Source: JACDAV01 sp964626755
GTDB lineage: Bacteria; Chloroflexota; Limnocylindria; Limnocylindrales; CSP1-4
Direction of reading: 5' to 3'
NCBI GenBank assembly: GCA_964626755.1
Contig: CAZVGO010000007.1
Span: forward strand, 1-64,000
DNA: 64,000 nucleotides
Made by a program: the position numbers and the translations under genes. Every line of letters begins with the position of its first letter. Position 1 is the first letter of the stretch. Below, one piece after another: positions 32,302-41,414 of the stretch. The notes under the pieces are model-generated. The model was given only the letters and a program-made list of their open reading frames with translations, ran no database searches and had not been told where the DNA came from.

Positions 32302-33090
32302 TCAGGCGGCCTCGTTCTCGACCGCGTCGGACCGGCCGAGCCAGGCGACGACAGGGATGAGCATGAGCGGGATCTGCCAGATGTTGTGGGTCACCCCAAT
32401 GCTGCTGTTCCTGACGGCTACGATCCAGTCGAGCCACATCGTCCCGAACGGCAGCGACGCGGCGGCAAAGACCGCCAACCCGATCCACCAGCCCCGCCGA
32501 CGGACGCCGGCCAGGGCGAAGGGTGCGAGCGTCGGCTTGGCCAGGACGGCGACCGCCCAGCCACCTCGGATCAGGCCCCACGAGAGCGCCGGCAGGAGCC
32601 ACATCACCGGGTTGCCGTAGACGATCGGCGACTGGCTGATCGGCAGGAGTGCAAGGAGGCCGATGATCGCCAACGCCCAGGGCGCAGGCCGGAGCCTGAC
32701 GAACGCCCAGCCGGTGAGCAGAACGGGGATCGCCCACCACAGGACAGCGGGCAGGACGGCGAACGGCACCATCAGCCACAACGCCACGGGTGGGTAGAGA
32801 ATCGGCCCGGCGGTGGGCGGGTAGGGACCCGTGAGCTGGTCGGGGTGGTAGAAGCCGCCGCCGTCGAGGAACCGGCGGGCCGCCTCCATGTAGGTCCGGT
32901 AGTCAATCCCGACGGCGCTCTCGTTGACCGCCGGGACCGTGACGAGGACGAAATGGGCGGCGCGCAGGCCCGCGGCCACGAACAGGGCGACGACCAGCAC
33001 GCGGAGGACCCGGTCCCAGTGGATCGCCGGACCGCCCCAGCGCGCGGCCAGGGTCGTTCCCCAGCGGTCGAGGGCTCGCCGGTTGATCAC
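32302..33090 (-). CDS. GT87-like membrane glycosyltransferase (short)
   Basis: A 262-residue polytopic protein. It has the GT87 opening (GIDYRTYMEAARRFLDGGGFYHP, then PILYPPVALWLMVPF), a YGNPVMWLLPAL helix and VLAKPTLAPFAL. It is shorter than typical GT87 proteins, and the C-terminal helices are fewer, so it may act with another subunit or be reduced. The start GTG 33090 overlaps the methyltransferase stop as GTGA. Confidence 0.75.
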   Translation of the reverse strand: MINRRALDRWGTTLAARWGGPAIHWDRVLRVLVVALFVAAGLRAAHFVLVTVPAVNESAVGIDYRTYMEAARRFLDGGGFYHPDQLTGPYPPTAGPILYPPVALWLMVPFAVLPAVLWWAIPVLLTGWAFVRLRPAPWALAIIGLLALLPISQSPIVYGNPVMWLLPALSWGLIRGGWAVAVLAKPTLAPFALAGVRRRGWWIGLAVFAAASLPFGTMWLDWIVAVRNSSIGVTHNIWQIPLMLIPVVAWLGRSDAVENEAA

Positions 33091-34517
33091 CCCCGCCTCC
33101 GCATCCGCAGCAGCCGCCGGGAGACCCCCGTGATCGGCTCGTCGGCGAGGATCTCGAAGCGTCGCCCGAACGCCGCCCGGAACGCCTCGATCGTGTAGTC
33201 CGGGAAGACGTCCTCGCGGGTTGCGAGCAGCCGCCGGACCATCGGGTCGTCCTTCGGCACGAATTCGACGATGAGACCGGGGGCGAGCTCGGCGAAGAAC
33301 TCCGCCAGCCGATCGAAAGGGATGTTGCGCGAGATCGAGAGGTGATGGACGAGGGCCAGGGCGAGGACGACGTCGGCGTCGGCACGGTCCAGGAGCGAGC
33401 CCCGCTCCGCGTTCGCCCAGCCGAGACCCGGGCTCGGGTTGCCGAGGTCGAGGACGAGCGGCAGGATCGACGCCGTGCCGTCGGCCCGGACCCGGCGGTA
33501 GTGACGCTCTGTGGCCGCTGGGTCGACGTCCCAGGCCACGACGCGCCGGCCGAGCTCGGCGGCAATCCGGCTGAACCGGCCGGTGTTCGCCCCGAGGTCC
33601 CAGACCCGCTCGCCCGGCGTGTCGCGCAGGAATTCCTGCACGAGCTCGTCCTTGCGTCGGGTGGCGTCATCGCCGTAGCTCGTGTTCTCCGCGTAGTCGG
33701 CCCACTCGGTGCCGGCCGGCTCCCACCGAAGCCCCTCGACGGTCCGCTGGAGGCTGTCGATCAGGGCGCGCTGGCGGAGCGGGCTCATCGTTCGCCGGGA
33801 AGCCGCCGCAGCTCCCGCCTCCGCCTGGTCGGCATAGCGGCTCTGCGCCCGGGCGTGAAGGTGGACGTGCGACAAGAGGCCCGGGTTGAGCTTCGTCCGC
33901 CCGGGCAGGAGCGAGGCCGCGAGATCGAGCGGGATCCCGTCGATGAAGTCGCGGAGCATCAGGCCGCACCGGACGTCGCGGCGGGCCATCAGCGCAAGAG
34001 GGGCGATGAACTGCTCGCAGAACTGGCGGTAGGCGGCCCACGGCCGACCGGCCTCGGCCCGCTCGAACGACAGCGTATCGATCAGGACCGGGCGGCCGCG
34101 CCGGAACTGGACGTTATAGGCAGTCGCATCGCGGAGCGTGAAGCCGGCCTCCGCGCAGGCGGCCTGGGCGTCCAGCGTGAGAAGTGCGGACTCCCGCAGT
34201 TGACCGAACGACCACTCGTACGGATACGAGACGAAGTCGAGCGGTTCCGGGCGGATGACGGCGTGGGCGAGGTCCGGCCGCAGGGCGGCCTCGAGCGGCG
34301 CGGGATCGTGGGGGATCAGGAACCCTTTGGCGTGGAGCGCGTCAAGCAGGCCGCTCGCCACCAGGTCATCCCAGCGGACGGCGAATGAACGGTTGATCTG
34401 GCGGTAGACGACGCCATCGCGGCGGAAGATGAAACCGCTCGGGTCGCGAAAAGAGCCCGGGTCGACCGTGGGGCCGGCGCCATGGGCGGTTGGGGCCGGG
34501 ACCGTGCCCTCGATCAC
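33087..34517 (-). CDS. SAM-dependent methyltransferase with N-terminal accessory domain
   Basis: A 476-residue protein. The N-terminal half (DPSGFIFRRDGVVYRQIN, then LRDATAYNVQFRRGRPVLID) resembles the domain found before class I methyltransferases in surface-glycan clusters, and has kinase-like DxxxxNV wording. The C-terminal third is a methyltransferase: VWDLGANTGRFSRIA (motif I) and AWDVDPAATERHYRR. GTG 34517 is chosen because the longer frame overlaps the small gene upstream. It is read together with the 52-residue membrane protein (16-bp gap) and the GT87-like gene. The acceptor is unknown. Confidence 0.8.
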   Translation of the reverse strand: MIEGTVPAPTAHGAGPTVDPGSFRDPSGFIFRRDGVVYRQINRSFAVRWDDLVASGLLDALHAKGFLIPHDPAPLEAALRPDLAHAVIRPEPLDFVSYPYEWSFGQLRESALLTLDAQAACAEAGFTLRDATAYNVQFRRGRPVLIDTLSFERAEAGRPWAAYRQFCEQFIAPLALMARRDVRCGLMLRDFIDGIPLDLAASLLPGRTKLNPGLLSHVHLHARAQSRYADQAEAGAAAASRRTMSPLRQRALIDSLQRTVEGLRWEPAGTEWADYAENTSYGDDATRRKDELVQEFLRDTPGERVWDLGANTGRFSRIAAELGRRVVAWDVDPAATERHYRRVRADGTASILPLVLDLGNPSPGLGWANAERGSLLDRADADVVLALALVHHLSISRNIPFDRLAEFFAELAPGLIVEFVPKDDPMVRRLLATREDVFPDYTIEAFRAAFGRRFEILADEPITGVSRRLLRMRRRG

Positions 34518-34533
34518 CTGTCCAGTGTGGCGG

Positions 34534-34692
34534 TCAGGACGTCCGGTCGTTCGGCTTGTCGCGGCGCAGGCCTCGGACGAGCCGGCTGATCTGCTCGCGC
34601 AGGAAGAACGGGACTGCCAGGGCGGTCGCAATGACCGCCTGGATGATCAGGCTGCCCGATCCCGGGTCGATGTAGGCGAGTAGCGAGTGCAC
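34534..34692 (-). CDS. Small single-helix membrane protein (YIDPGSGS family)
   Basis: A 52-residue protein from GTG 34692, with GAGGGG about nine bases upstream. It consists of LLAYIDPGSGSLIIQAVIA, one membrane helix, and a basic tail (REQISRLVRGLRR). Proteins with this YIDPGSGS opening are common, unnamed companions of methyltransferase and phosphodiesterase genes in glycan clusters. The placement directly before the methyltransferase fits that pattern and suggests a small partner or membrane tether. Confidence 0.75.
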   Translation of the reverse strand: MHSLLAYIDPGSGSLIIQAVIATALAVPFFLREQISRLVRGLRRDKPNDRTS

Positions 34693-34849
34693 GGAAGGAC
34701 CCCTCGAGCTTGGTGGTCTGCCAGGGCCGGCGCCACGGATGAGCCAACGGCCTGCCGAATGCGCGATCGCGCAGCCGCCGGTTGATTGTGGCGGCCGGGT
34801 CGCTTCAGTCACTTCCCCCGAACGTCCCATCGACCGGGGAGGACCCTTC

Positions 34850-36043
34850 TCATCTGTCGGTCCGGCTCCACCACGCCGCGGCGACGACGAGAGCGACTGC
34901 CACCCACAGCAACGGCGGCCAGGCGAGCCCCGCCGCCGCGAGCACGCACGCCCCGCCCAGCAGGAGGGCGACCCGGCCAGCGGCCCGCGTGCCCCAGGCG
35001 CGGAGCATCGCCGCGATGCCGAACGGCAGGAGCGCGGCCGGGTAGTGGTACCAGGTGATCGGCAGGATGAACAGCGAGGCGGCCGCCGCCCAGGCCAGGC
35101 TCTCGAGGGTGTCCCGCCGCGCGACCGCGGCCCAGCCGGTCACGGCGATGGCGACGAGCGCGACGGGCACGTGGACCAGTCGGGCGAGCCCATTGTCTCC
35201 GCCGATGAGCAGCACGAGCTGGGTCGCCGGGGCGGCGTTCCGTGGGTCAAGCACGTCCGCGCCGCTCAGGACCCCCACCACCCGGAGGTACTCGAGCCAG
35301 ATCGCCTGTCCACCCAGGACGACGCTGATCCCGATGAGCAGCGCCGACGCCCCGGCGGCCGCCGCAATGGTCCGGACGATCGGCCCGATCTCCTCTTCCC
35401 GATGGACGCGGCCGCGGACGAGCCTGGCCACGAGCCACACTCCGAAGACCGCCGGGTGGACCTTGGCGAGGACGGCGAGCGCGAGCGCCACGCCGCCCAG
35501 CACCTGGTCGCGTGGTCGCGTCGATAGGCAGCCGGCGAGGAGCAACCCGTACAGGAGCGGGAAGAACGCGTCGAGGTTGCCGAAGAGGATGCCGATCGCG
35601 AAGGGCAGGACGGCGGCGGCAGCGGCGATCGAGCCGGCGGCGACGACGCGGCCGTCGAGCTCCGGCGCGATCCGGTTGCGGAGCACGAGCGCCGCGGCGC
35701 CCACCCCGGCTACGGCCAGGACAGACGACGCCGCGAAGACCGCTCCGGACGGCAGGCCGGCGAGGAAGGTGGCCGCCTGGGCCACGAGCGGGGGGTAGGA
35801 GTAGAACAGGTTCGTCCCCGCCGGAGCGGCGCCCGCGACCAGCGCAGGGTCGTACGGCGACCGGCCCGCCGCGACATCGCGTCCGGCCGCCAGGATGAGC
35901 TCGAGATCGAACCCGGCTGTTGGGGGGACGGTCGCGGCCATCCGGGCGGCGAGAAGGGCGATCCCGGCCCACATCGCACCGCCGAGGACGGCCCAGGCGG
36001 CTATCGGAAGCCTCGCCGCCACGGGCCGCCGGGCGGCGGTCAC
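34850..36043 (-). CDS. GT87-family (DUF2029) membrane glycosyltransferase
   Basis: A 397-residue polytopic protein. It shows the GT87 pattern: DLELILAAGRDVAAGRSPYD, LFYSYPPLVAQAATFL, FGNLDAFFPLLYGLLLAG, LAVLAKVHPAVFGVWLVARL. GTG 36043 overlaps the upstream GT87 gene as GTGA and replaces a longer arginine-rich frame. It forms a two-gene unit with its paralogue 36040-36945. Confidence 0.82.
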   Translation of the reverse strand: MTAARRPVAARLPIAAWAVLGGAMWAGIALLAARMAATVPPTAGFDLELILAAGRDVAAGRSPYDPALVAGAAPAGTNLFYSYPPLVAQAATFLAGLPSGAVFAASSVLAVAGVGAAALVLRNRIAPELDGRVVAAGSIAAAAAVLPFAIGILFGNLDAFFPLLYGLLLAGCLSTRPRDQVLGGVALALAVLAKVHPAVFGVWLVARLVRGRVHREEEIGPIVRTIAAAAGASALLIGISVVLGGQAIWLEYLRVVGVLSGADVLDPRNAAPATQLVLLIGGDNGLARLVHVPVALVAIAVTGWAAVARRDTLESLAWAAAASLFILPITWYHYPAALLPFGIAAMLRAWGTRAAGRVALLLGGACVLAAAGLAWPPLLWVAVALVVAAAWWSRTDR

Positions 36044-36945
36044 GCGACGATGCTCCGAGCCTGCGCGGCCGCAGGAGCGGTGTCGCGCTCGGGTGCGGGG
36101 CGAGGCTCCCGCAGTGCGGCGAGCAGCGACATGAGCTGATAGAGGAGCAGCCGGGGAGTGGCCAGCACCGACAGCACAACCGCGGCCGCCCAGCCGTAGC
36201 GGGTCGGGGCCAGGCGCAGCGCGACGAGCGTGCCGACGGCGACGAACGCGAGCCACAGCGCCGGCGAGATCGCAAACAGCGACCAGTTCCGCACGCCACC
36301 CACCTGCTCGAGGCTGAGGAAACCCGGGAAGGCGAGCGAGCCGCGCGGCTCGAGCACGAGCTGGAGGAGCGTCAGACCAACGAGCCAGGCGAGGAACCGC
36401 CCCATGGACCGCCGGTCACCGCGACCCAGCCACCACACCGCGGCGAGCGCCGGCAGCAGCTTCAGGTGCGTCGCGAGCGCGAGGGCCCAGGGCGATCCGA
36501 TGGCCATCAGCATCGTCACCGGCACCTGGGCCTGCCCGATCACCAGGCTCCAGCCGATCGGAAACGCGAGGAGGCCGATCGTCACGAGCGCCCTGCGCCC
36601 GAGCCCGGTCCGCTTGAGGGTGACGGCGAACGCCGCGATCACGAGCCCCTCCCAGATCGCCGCGGCAGCCTCGAATGGAAGGAGGGCAAGCGGCCGGAAG
36701 GCGATGGCGAGCAGCGGTGGGTACCGGTAGAAGTCGGGATCGTCCGTGCCCGCCGGCTGCTCGTACAGGTTGAGCCCGGCGTTCAGCCGCGCCCCGGCGT
36801 CGTAGTAGGCGCGGACGTCGGCGAGCGGATCGGTCTGGAGATGCATGAGCGTGATCTGCACGCCGATGACGAATCCGAACGCCGCGAGCACGGCGACGAT
36901 GGCGCGGAGCACGCGGCGGCCGGCGGAGGCCGGGCGGGACTGCAT
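36040..36945 (-). CDS. GT87-family (DUF2029) membrane glycosyltransferase
   Basis: A 301-residue polytopic protein with DVRAYYDAGARLNAGLNLYE in the first outer loop, FYRYPPLLAIAFRPLALLPF, and a VIGQAQVPVTMLMAIG helix, all in the GT87 order. The C-terminus is a hydrophilic Ala/Pro-rich tail. It is first of a two-gene unit transcribed from the promoter at 36954. It probably extends a lipid-linked glycan on the outer face. Confidence 0.82.
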   Translation of the reverse strand: MQSRPASAGRRVLRAIVAVLAAFGFVIGVQITLMHLQTDPLADVRAYYDAGARLNAGLNLYEQPAGTDDPDFYRYPPLLAIAFRPLALLPFEAAAAIWEGLVIAAFAVTLKRTGLGRRALVTIGLLAFPIGWSLVIGQAQVPVTMLMAIGSPWALALATHLKLLPALAAVWWLGRGDRRSMGRFLAWLVGLTLLQLVLEPRGSLAFPGFLSLEQVGGVRNWSLFAISPALWLAFVAVGTLVALRLAPTRYGWAAAVVLSVLATPRLLLYQLMSLLAALREPRPAPERDTAPAAAQARSIVA

Positions 36946-36953
36946 GGGGCGAA

Positions 36954-36959
36954 ATCCTA
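36954..36959 (-). promoter_or_regulatory. -10 element TAGGAT, near-leaderless start of 36040-36945
   Basis: TAGGAT, 8 nt, ATG 36945. The 113-bp gap to 37059 is a divergent promoter region. Confidence 0.5.
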
Positions 36960-37058
36960 GCGACGGGAGGTTCGCCGTCTGCCCATCCGATCGGCCGCGG
37001 CGCTACCCCATTCGTACGGGTCCGGTCGGCGAAGGGCCGGTGTTAGCGTGCAACGGCC

Positions 37059-38705
37059 GTGCGTATTCCGTTGATCCTGTATGGGCTCGCGTTCGGGGCC
37101 CGGATGGTCCTGATCCTTCTGTTCCCGGACCCCGCCTATCCGGACAGCTACTACTACACGGAGGTCACCCGGTCGATCGTCGAGGGCCGCGGCCTGAGCG
37201 TCGACTTCGTGTGGATCTTCGCGGAAGTGGGCGGCGCGATCCCGGCCCACCCGACGCTGCCGATTCCGAGCAACGCCCACTGGATGCCGCTGGCGTCGTT
37301 CGTCCAGGTTCCCTTCGTGGCGCTGCTCGGGCCGAGCCCGATCGCCGGGGCGTTGCCGTTCGCGCTGCTCGGCTCGCTCGCGGCTCCGCTCACGTGGGCG
37401 ATCGCACGCGACGCGGGAGCGCGGGCCTCCGTCGCCGTCGGCGCGGGAGTCCTCACCGCGTTCCCGGCCCTGACGCTCCCGTTCATGCCCCAGACGGACA
37501 ACTTCTCGCTCTTCCAGCCGCTCGCCGCGGCGGCGTTGTGGCTCGCCGCTCGCGGCCTGAAGGGCGATCGTCGGGCGTTCGCGATCGGCGGTCTGCTGGT
37601 CGGGCTGGCGACGCTGTCGCGCAACGATGGAGTCCTCCTTGGCGCGGTCTTCGGGCTCGCATTCCTGTGGGACCGGTGGCGCGCCTGGCGGTCCGGCGGC
37701 GGACGGCTGCCGGTCATCCCGATCCGGTCGGCCGCCGCGTTCGTCGCGCTGTTCCTCATCGTCATGGCCCCGTGGTGGCTCCGGCAGTTCGAGGTCTTCG
37801 GGCAACTTTCGCCTTCGACCGCCACCGGTCGCGTCCTCTACATCCGCTCGATCGACGAGTGGAACAGCATCACGACCCCCGCTACCCTGGACTGGCTGCT
37901 CGGCCAGGGCGCCGGTCCTCTCGTCGCCAGCCGGCTCGGCGGGCTGCTCGCCGCGGTCACGATCTACACCACCCTCGTCGGCGCCGGGCTCCTCGTTCCG
38001 TTCATGCTCCTCGGAGGCTGGGCCCGCCGCCGGTCGGTGGACTTCGGGCCGTTCTTCGCCTACGCCGCGCTGCTCTTCTCGTTCTCGGCAATCGTCTCCG
38101 CCGTCCACGTGCCGGGCGGCACGTTCATCCACAGCGCCGTCGCGCTCGTCCCCCACTCCTACATCCTCGCCCTCGAGGGAGTCGTCCTCGGCGTCGCGTG
38201 GATCGCGGCGCGGCGCCGGTCGTGGGATGCGACGCTCGCGACGCGCCTGTTCACGTCGACCGCGATCGCCTTCGCGGCCGCCGCGGCGGTCTTCGCGGTC
38301 GTGTCCGTCCATGCCGGCTGGGACCGCAAGCGCGATGCCCGGGCAGCGGTCGCCGCGGCGCTCGATGATGCCGGCGCGGCCACCGCCGACCGCATCCTGT
38401 CGATCGACGCCGCGGGCATTCGCTACGCCACGGGTCGCGGTGGGGTCGTGACGCCGAACGACCCGATCGAGACGATCGAATCGGTCGCCCGTGCCTACGG
38501 GACGCGCTGGCTCATCCTCGAGCGCGACGACATCGTCCCGGCCCTCGCGCCGGTGCTGCTGGGGCAGGCCCGTCCGGCCTGGATTGGTGCGCCGGTCTTC
38601 GAGCGGTCCTCCGGGCCACGGCCCGGGCCGGAGATCGCGCTCTACCCGGTCTGCGTCGCCCCGGGCGATGGGCGCTGCCGGACCGGACTGGCGGCTCTCC
38701 CGTGA
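37059..38705 (+). CDS. GT-C (PMT-like) membrane glycosyltransferase
   Basis: A 548-residue protein with about eleven helices and a soluble C-terminal region of about 120 residues. The first outer loop has DPAYPDSYYYTEV (Asp29), matching the catalytic acid and aromatic cluster of PMT/ArnT-type GT-C enzymes, and LATLSRNDGVLLG matches the later LTR-type motif. It starts at GTG 37059 and overlaps the next gene by GTGA. Together these two plus-strand genes face away from the rest of the glycan cluster. Confidence 0.8.
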   Translation: MRIPLILYGLAFGARMVLILLFPDPAYPDSYYYTEVTRSIVEGRGLSVDFVWIFAEVGGAIPAHPTLPIPSNAHWMPLASFVQVPFVALLGPSPIAGALPFALLGSLAAPLTWAIARDAGARASVAVGAGVLTAFPALTLPFMPQTDNFSLFQPLAAAALWLAARGLKGDRRAFAIGGLLVGLATLSRNDGVLLGAVFGLAFLWDRWRAWRSGGGRLPVIPIRSAAAFVALFLIVMAPWWLRQFEVFGQLSPSTATGRVLYIRSIDEWNSITTPATLDWLLGQGAGPLVASRLGGLLAAVTIYTTLVGAGLLVPFMLLGGWARRRSVDFGPFFAYAALLFSFSAIVSAVHVPGGTFIHSAVALVPHSYILALEGVVLGVAWIAARRRSWDATLATRLFTSTAIAFAAAAAVFAVVSVHAGWDRKRDARAAVAAALDDAGAATADRILSIDAAGIRYATGRGGVVTPNDPIETIESVARAYGTRWLILERDDIVPALAPVLLGQARPAWIGAPVFERSSGPRPGPEIALYPVCVAPGDGRCRTGLAALP

Positions 38706-40330
38706 CCCGGCGCGAGATGCTCCTGTCGGTCGCGCTCGTGTTCGGCGTCAGCCTCGTGGCGCGCGTCGTCGCGGGGTCGATCGTCGTGTTCCCCAAGCCG
38801 GAGGACACGGCCTACTACGTCGCGGTGGCGGCGAACATCCTCGAGGGCCGCGGCATGGTGAGCGACGCGCTGTGGAGTTACCAGACCCCGCCGCTCGAGC
38901 TGCCCCGGGCCGCATTCGAGGTCTGGCTGCCGCTGCCGACGCTCCTCGCCGCGCTCCCGATGGCCGCGTTCGGCTCGACGTTCGCGGCCGCCCAGGTCAG
39001 CTCGATCCTGGTCGGCTCGATCGTCCCGGTCCTCGCGTGGCGCCTCGCGGCGGACGTTGCCGAGGAGCGCGGCCTCGCGCCGGGCCGGGCCCGGACGCTC
39101 GCCCTCGGCGCCGGGCTGACGGCGGCCGTCTACCTCCCGCTCCTCCTCCACAGTGCCCTGCCGGACTCGACGATGCCGTTCGCCGCCCTTGCCCTCGGCG
39201 CTTGCCTCGTCATGACGAGAATTGCCCGTCACCCCGACGGCCTCCGTCGCCTCGATCTCCGACTCGTGGGCCTCGGAGCGCTCCTCGGCCTCGCGGCCTG
39301 GACCCGCAACGAGGCGGCCTGGCTTGCCCTCGTCTGGGTCGTCATGGTCTGGTCCCTGCGCGGGCCTTCAGCCCGGGACAAGGCGGTCATGGTCGCGCTG
39401 CCCGGCGTCGTGGCGTTCGCGCTGTTCGTCCCGTGGGCGGTGCGGGACTGGATCGTGTTCGGCAATCCGCTGCCCGGTCAGGCACTCGCCAACGCCCTCT
39501 CGATCCGGGGTTCGGACGTGTTCGCCTGGGCGGAGGAGCCGACGCTCGCCCGCTACCTGTCGGTTGGCCCGGCCCGCCTCATCGAGATGCGTGTCCAGGG
39601 CGTCCTCCACAACCTGCTCAACGTGCTTCTCCTGCCCGGCGCCCCGGTCGCGGTCCTCGGCCTGGCGGCGCTGCCCTGGTTCGTGCGATCGGCGGCATTG
39701 CGACCGGTCGTCCTCCTCACCGGGCTGACGTTCCTCATCACGAGCCTGTTGTTTCCGGTCGCGACAACGTGGGGCACCTTCCTCCACGCGGCGGGCCCGG
39801 CGCATGTCCTGCTGGTCGTTACCGCCCTGCTCGGGCTCGACGCGTTCATCGCCCGGATCGGGTCCGTCCGGGGCTGGACGCGGCCCGTCGCATGGCTGGG
39901 GGCAACGTTGACGATCGCCGGCGCGGTGCTGTTCTCGGCGGCCCTCCTGCCATCGTTCGGCGGCGGCTCGCGCGATACGGCCGCGCGCTACGTCGCCCTG
40001 GGCAGCGAGATGGCCGCCGCAGGCCTGCCGCTCGAATCGCTCGGGCCGATCATCACTGACTACCCGATCTGGCTGTCGGAGACGTCCGGCGTCCTCGGCC
40101 TCGCGTTGCCGGACGAATCCCCGGCCGCGGTCCTCGACCTCGCCGCCGCGTTTCCCGGGACGCGGACGCTCGTGATCCACGGCGGCCAGCACACGCTGTG
40201 GCCGGACGTCCTCGACGGAGGCGGGCCGGGCACCGAGTGCTTCGACGAGGTCGTCCTCGGCACGCCCGCCGACCCCAAGCAGGCTGCCGCGCTGGCGGGG
40301 ACTCGCGTCTTCCGGCTGGTCTGCCCATGA
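38702..40330 (+). CDS. GT-C (PMT-like) membrane glycosyltransferase
   Basis: A 542-residue paralogue of the upstream gene with the same layout. The first loop is FPKPEDTAYYVAVA (Asp35), then ILEGRGMVSDALWSYQTPP, AAWTRNEAAWLAL in place of the LTR motif, and a soluble C-terminal domain. GTG 38702 overlaps the previous stop. It ends only 26 bp before the start of the histidine kinase gene, but the kinase has its own TATACT element. Confidence 0.8.
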   Translation: MTRREMLLSVALVFGVSLVARVVAGSIVVFPKPEDTAYYVAVAANILEGRGMVSDALWSYQTPPLELPRAAFEVWLPLPTLLAALPMAAFGSTFAAAQVSSILVGSIVPVLAWRLAADVAEERGLAPGRARTLALGAGLTAAVYLPLLLHSALPDSTMPFAALALGACLVMTRIARHPDGLRRLDLRLVGLGALLGLAAWTRNEAAWLALVWVVMVWSLRGPSARDKAVMVALPGVVAFALFVPWAVRDWIVFGNPLPGQALANALSIRGSDVFAWAEEPTLARYLSVGPARLIEMRVQGVLHNLLNVLLLPGAPVAVLGLAALPWFVRSAALRPVVLLTGLTFLITSLLFPVATTWGTFLHAAGPAHVLLVVTALLGLDAFIARIGSVRGWTRPVAWLGATLTIAGAVLFSAALLPSFGGGSRDTAARYVALGSEMAAAGLPLESLGPIITDYPIWLSETSGVLGLALPDESPAAVLDLAAAFPGTRTLVIHGGQHTLWPDVLDGGGPGTECFDEVVLGTPADPKQAAALAGTRVFRLVCP

Positions 40331-40341
40331 AAGACGTTCCG

Positions 40342-40347
40342 TATACT
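40342..40347 (+). promoter_or_regulatory. -10 element TATACT of the Tad regulatory trio
   Basis: TATACT, 9 nt, ATG 40357. It lies inside the possible longer reading frame from 40327 and so favours the downstream start. Confidence 0.5.
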
Positions 40348-40356
40348 CGCCCCCAG

Positions 40357-41406
40357 ATGGATGCAAGCACCGCGACGGACCGCGTGGGCGGGCGCTTCGA
40401 CGGGCTCCAGGCGGAGGCGAAGGCCGCGCTTGCGTCGACGGCCAACACCGTGCGTGCAATTCGCGAGCAATATCGCGCCGCCTACATCGAGGAGCAGGCC
40501 GCGTGGCTCGCGCTGCGCCGCCAGATCGATGCGCGCGACGGCGCGGCTGCGGATGGCCCCGAGGCCGGCACGCCCCGCCCTCCGGACGCGCCCGGCCGCG
40601 AGGCGCGCGACGAGCTCCACGACCTCCGGACCGATCTCGGCGCTCACCAGGCAGAGCTCAATCGCCTCGAGCTGGCGATCCGCAACCTCGAATCGATCTG
40701 GCTCTTCCTCGAACGCGGGGACACGAGCCTCATCGCGCCGCCCGGGTCCGGACACAGCGCCGACGTGAACATGCGGATCGTCCAGGCCCAGGAGGCGGAG
40801 CGGGCCCGGCTGGCCCGCGAGGTCCACGACGGGCCGGCCCAGGCGATCTCGAACGCGATCTTCCAGGTCGAGTACATCGAGCAGATCGTGGGCGAGGACG
40901 CACGCCTCGCCCGGACGGAGCTTCATTTCCTCAGCGAGCTCCTGCGGCGCGAGCTCGGCGACATCCGCGGCTTCATCAGCCAGCTCCGCCCGCCGCTCAT
41001 CGAGGCGCTTGGCCTGAACGGTGCGCTCGACGACACGGTCGCCTACCTCGGATCGCTCATCGGCGTGCCGGTGGCGAGCGACCTCCAGGCGCCTGTCGAT
41101 CGGCTGGGACACGCGGCCCAGACGGTCGTGCTGCGGGTGGTGCAGGAAGCCCTGCAGAATGTCCGCAAGCACGCCTCGGCGTCGAAGGTCTCCGTCGCGA
41201 CCCGAGTCGAGGACGGTGACTGGGTCCTCGAGATCCGCGATGACGGGCGTGGCTTCGACGCCGCGTCGGTGGCGTCCCGAGGCCGCCGCAATTTCGGTAT
41301 TCAGTTCATGCAGGAGCGGGCCGAACTGATCGGGGCACGCTTCGACGTACGATCACAACCCGACGAGGGGACGGTCGTTCGGCTCGCGATTCCGATGGGC
41401 ACATAG
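40357..41406 (+). CDS. DegS-like histidine kinase (HisKA_3)
   Basis: A 349-residue cytoplasmic sensor kinase. The N-terminal 130 residues are a coiled coil like the DegS sensory domain, without membrane helices. The dimerisation domain has the phospho-acceptor His157 in REVHDGPAQAISN. The ATP-binding domain is intact: Asn268 in EALQNVRKHAS and the DDGRGF box at 295-300. It probably phosphorylates the NarL-type regulator encoded 8 bp downstream. Its position directly before the pilus genes suggests control of Tad pilus expression. Confidence 0.9.
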   Translation: MDASTATDRVGGRFDGLQAEAKAALASTANTVRAIREQYRAAYIEEQAAWLALRRQIDARDGAAADGPEAGTPRPPDAPGREARDELHDLRTDLGAHQAELNRLELAIRNLESIWLFLERGDTSLIAPPGSGHSADVNMRIVQAQEAERARLAREVHDGPAQAISNAIFQVEYIEQIVGEDARLARTELHFLSELLRRELGDIRGFISQLRPPLIEALGLNGALDDTVAYLGSLIGVPVASDLQAPVDRLGHAAQTVVLRVVQEALQNVRKHASASKVSVATRVEDGDWVLEIRDDGRGFDAASVASRGRRNFGIQFMQERAELIGARFDVRSQPDEGTVVRLAIPMGT

Positions 41407-41414
41407 GAGATCAC

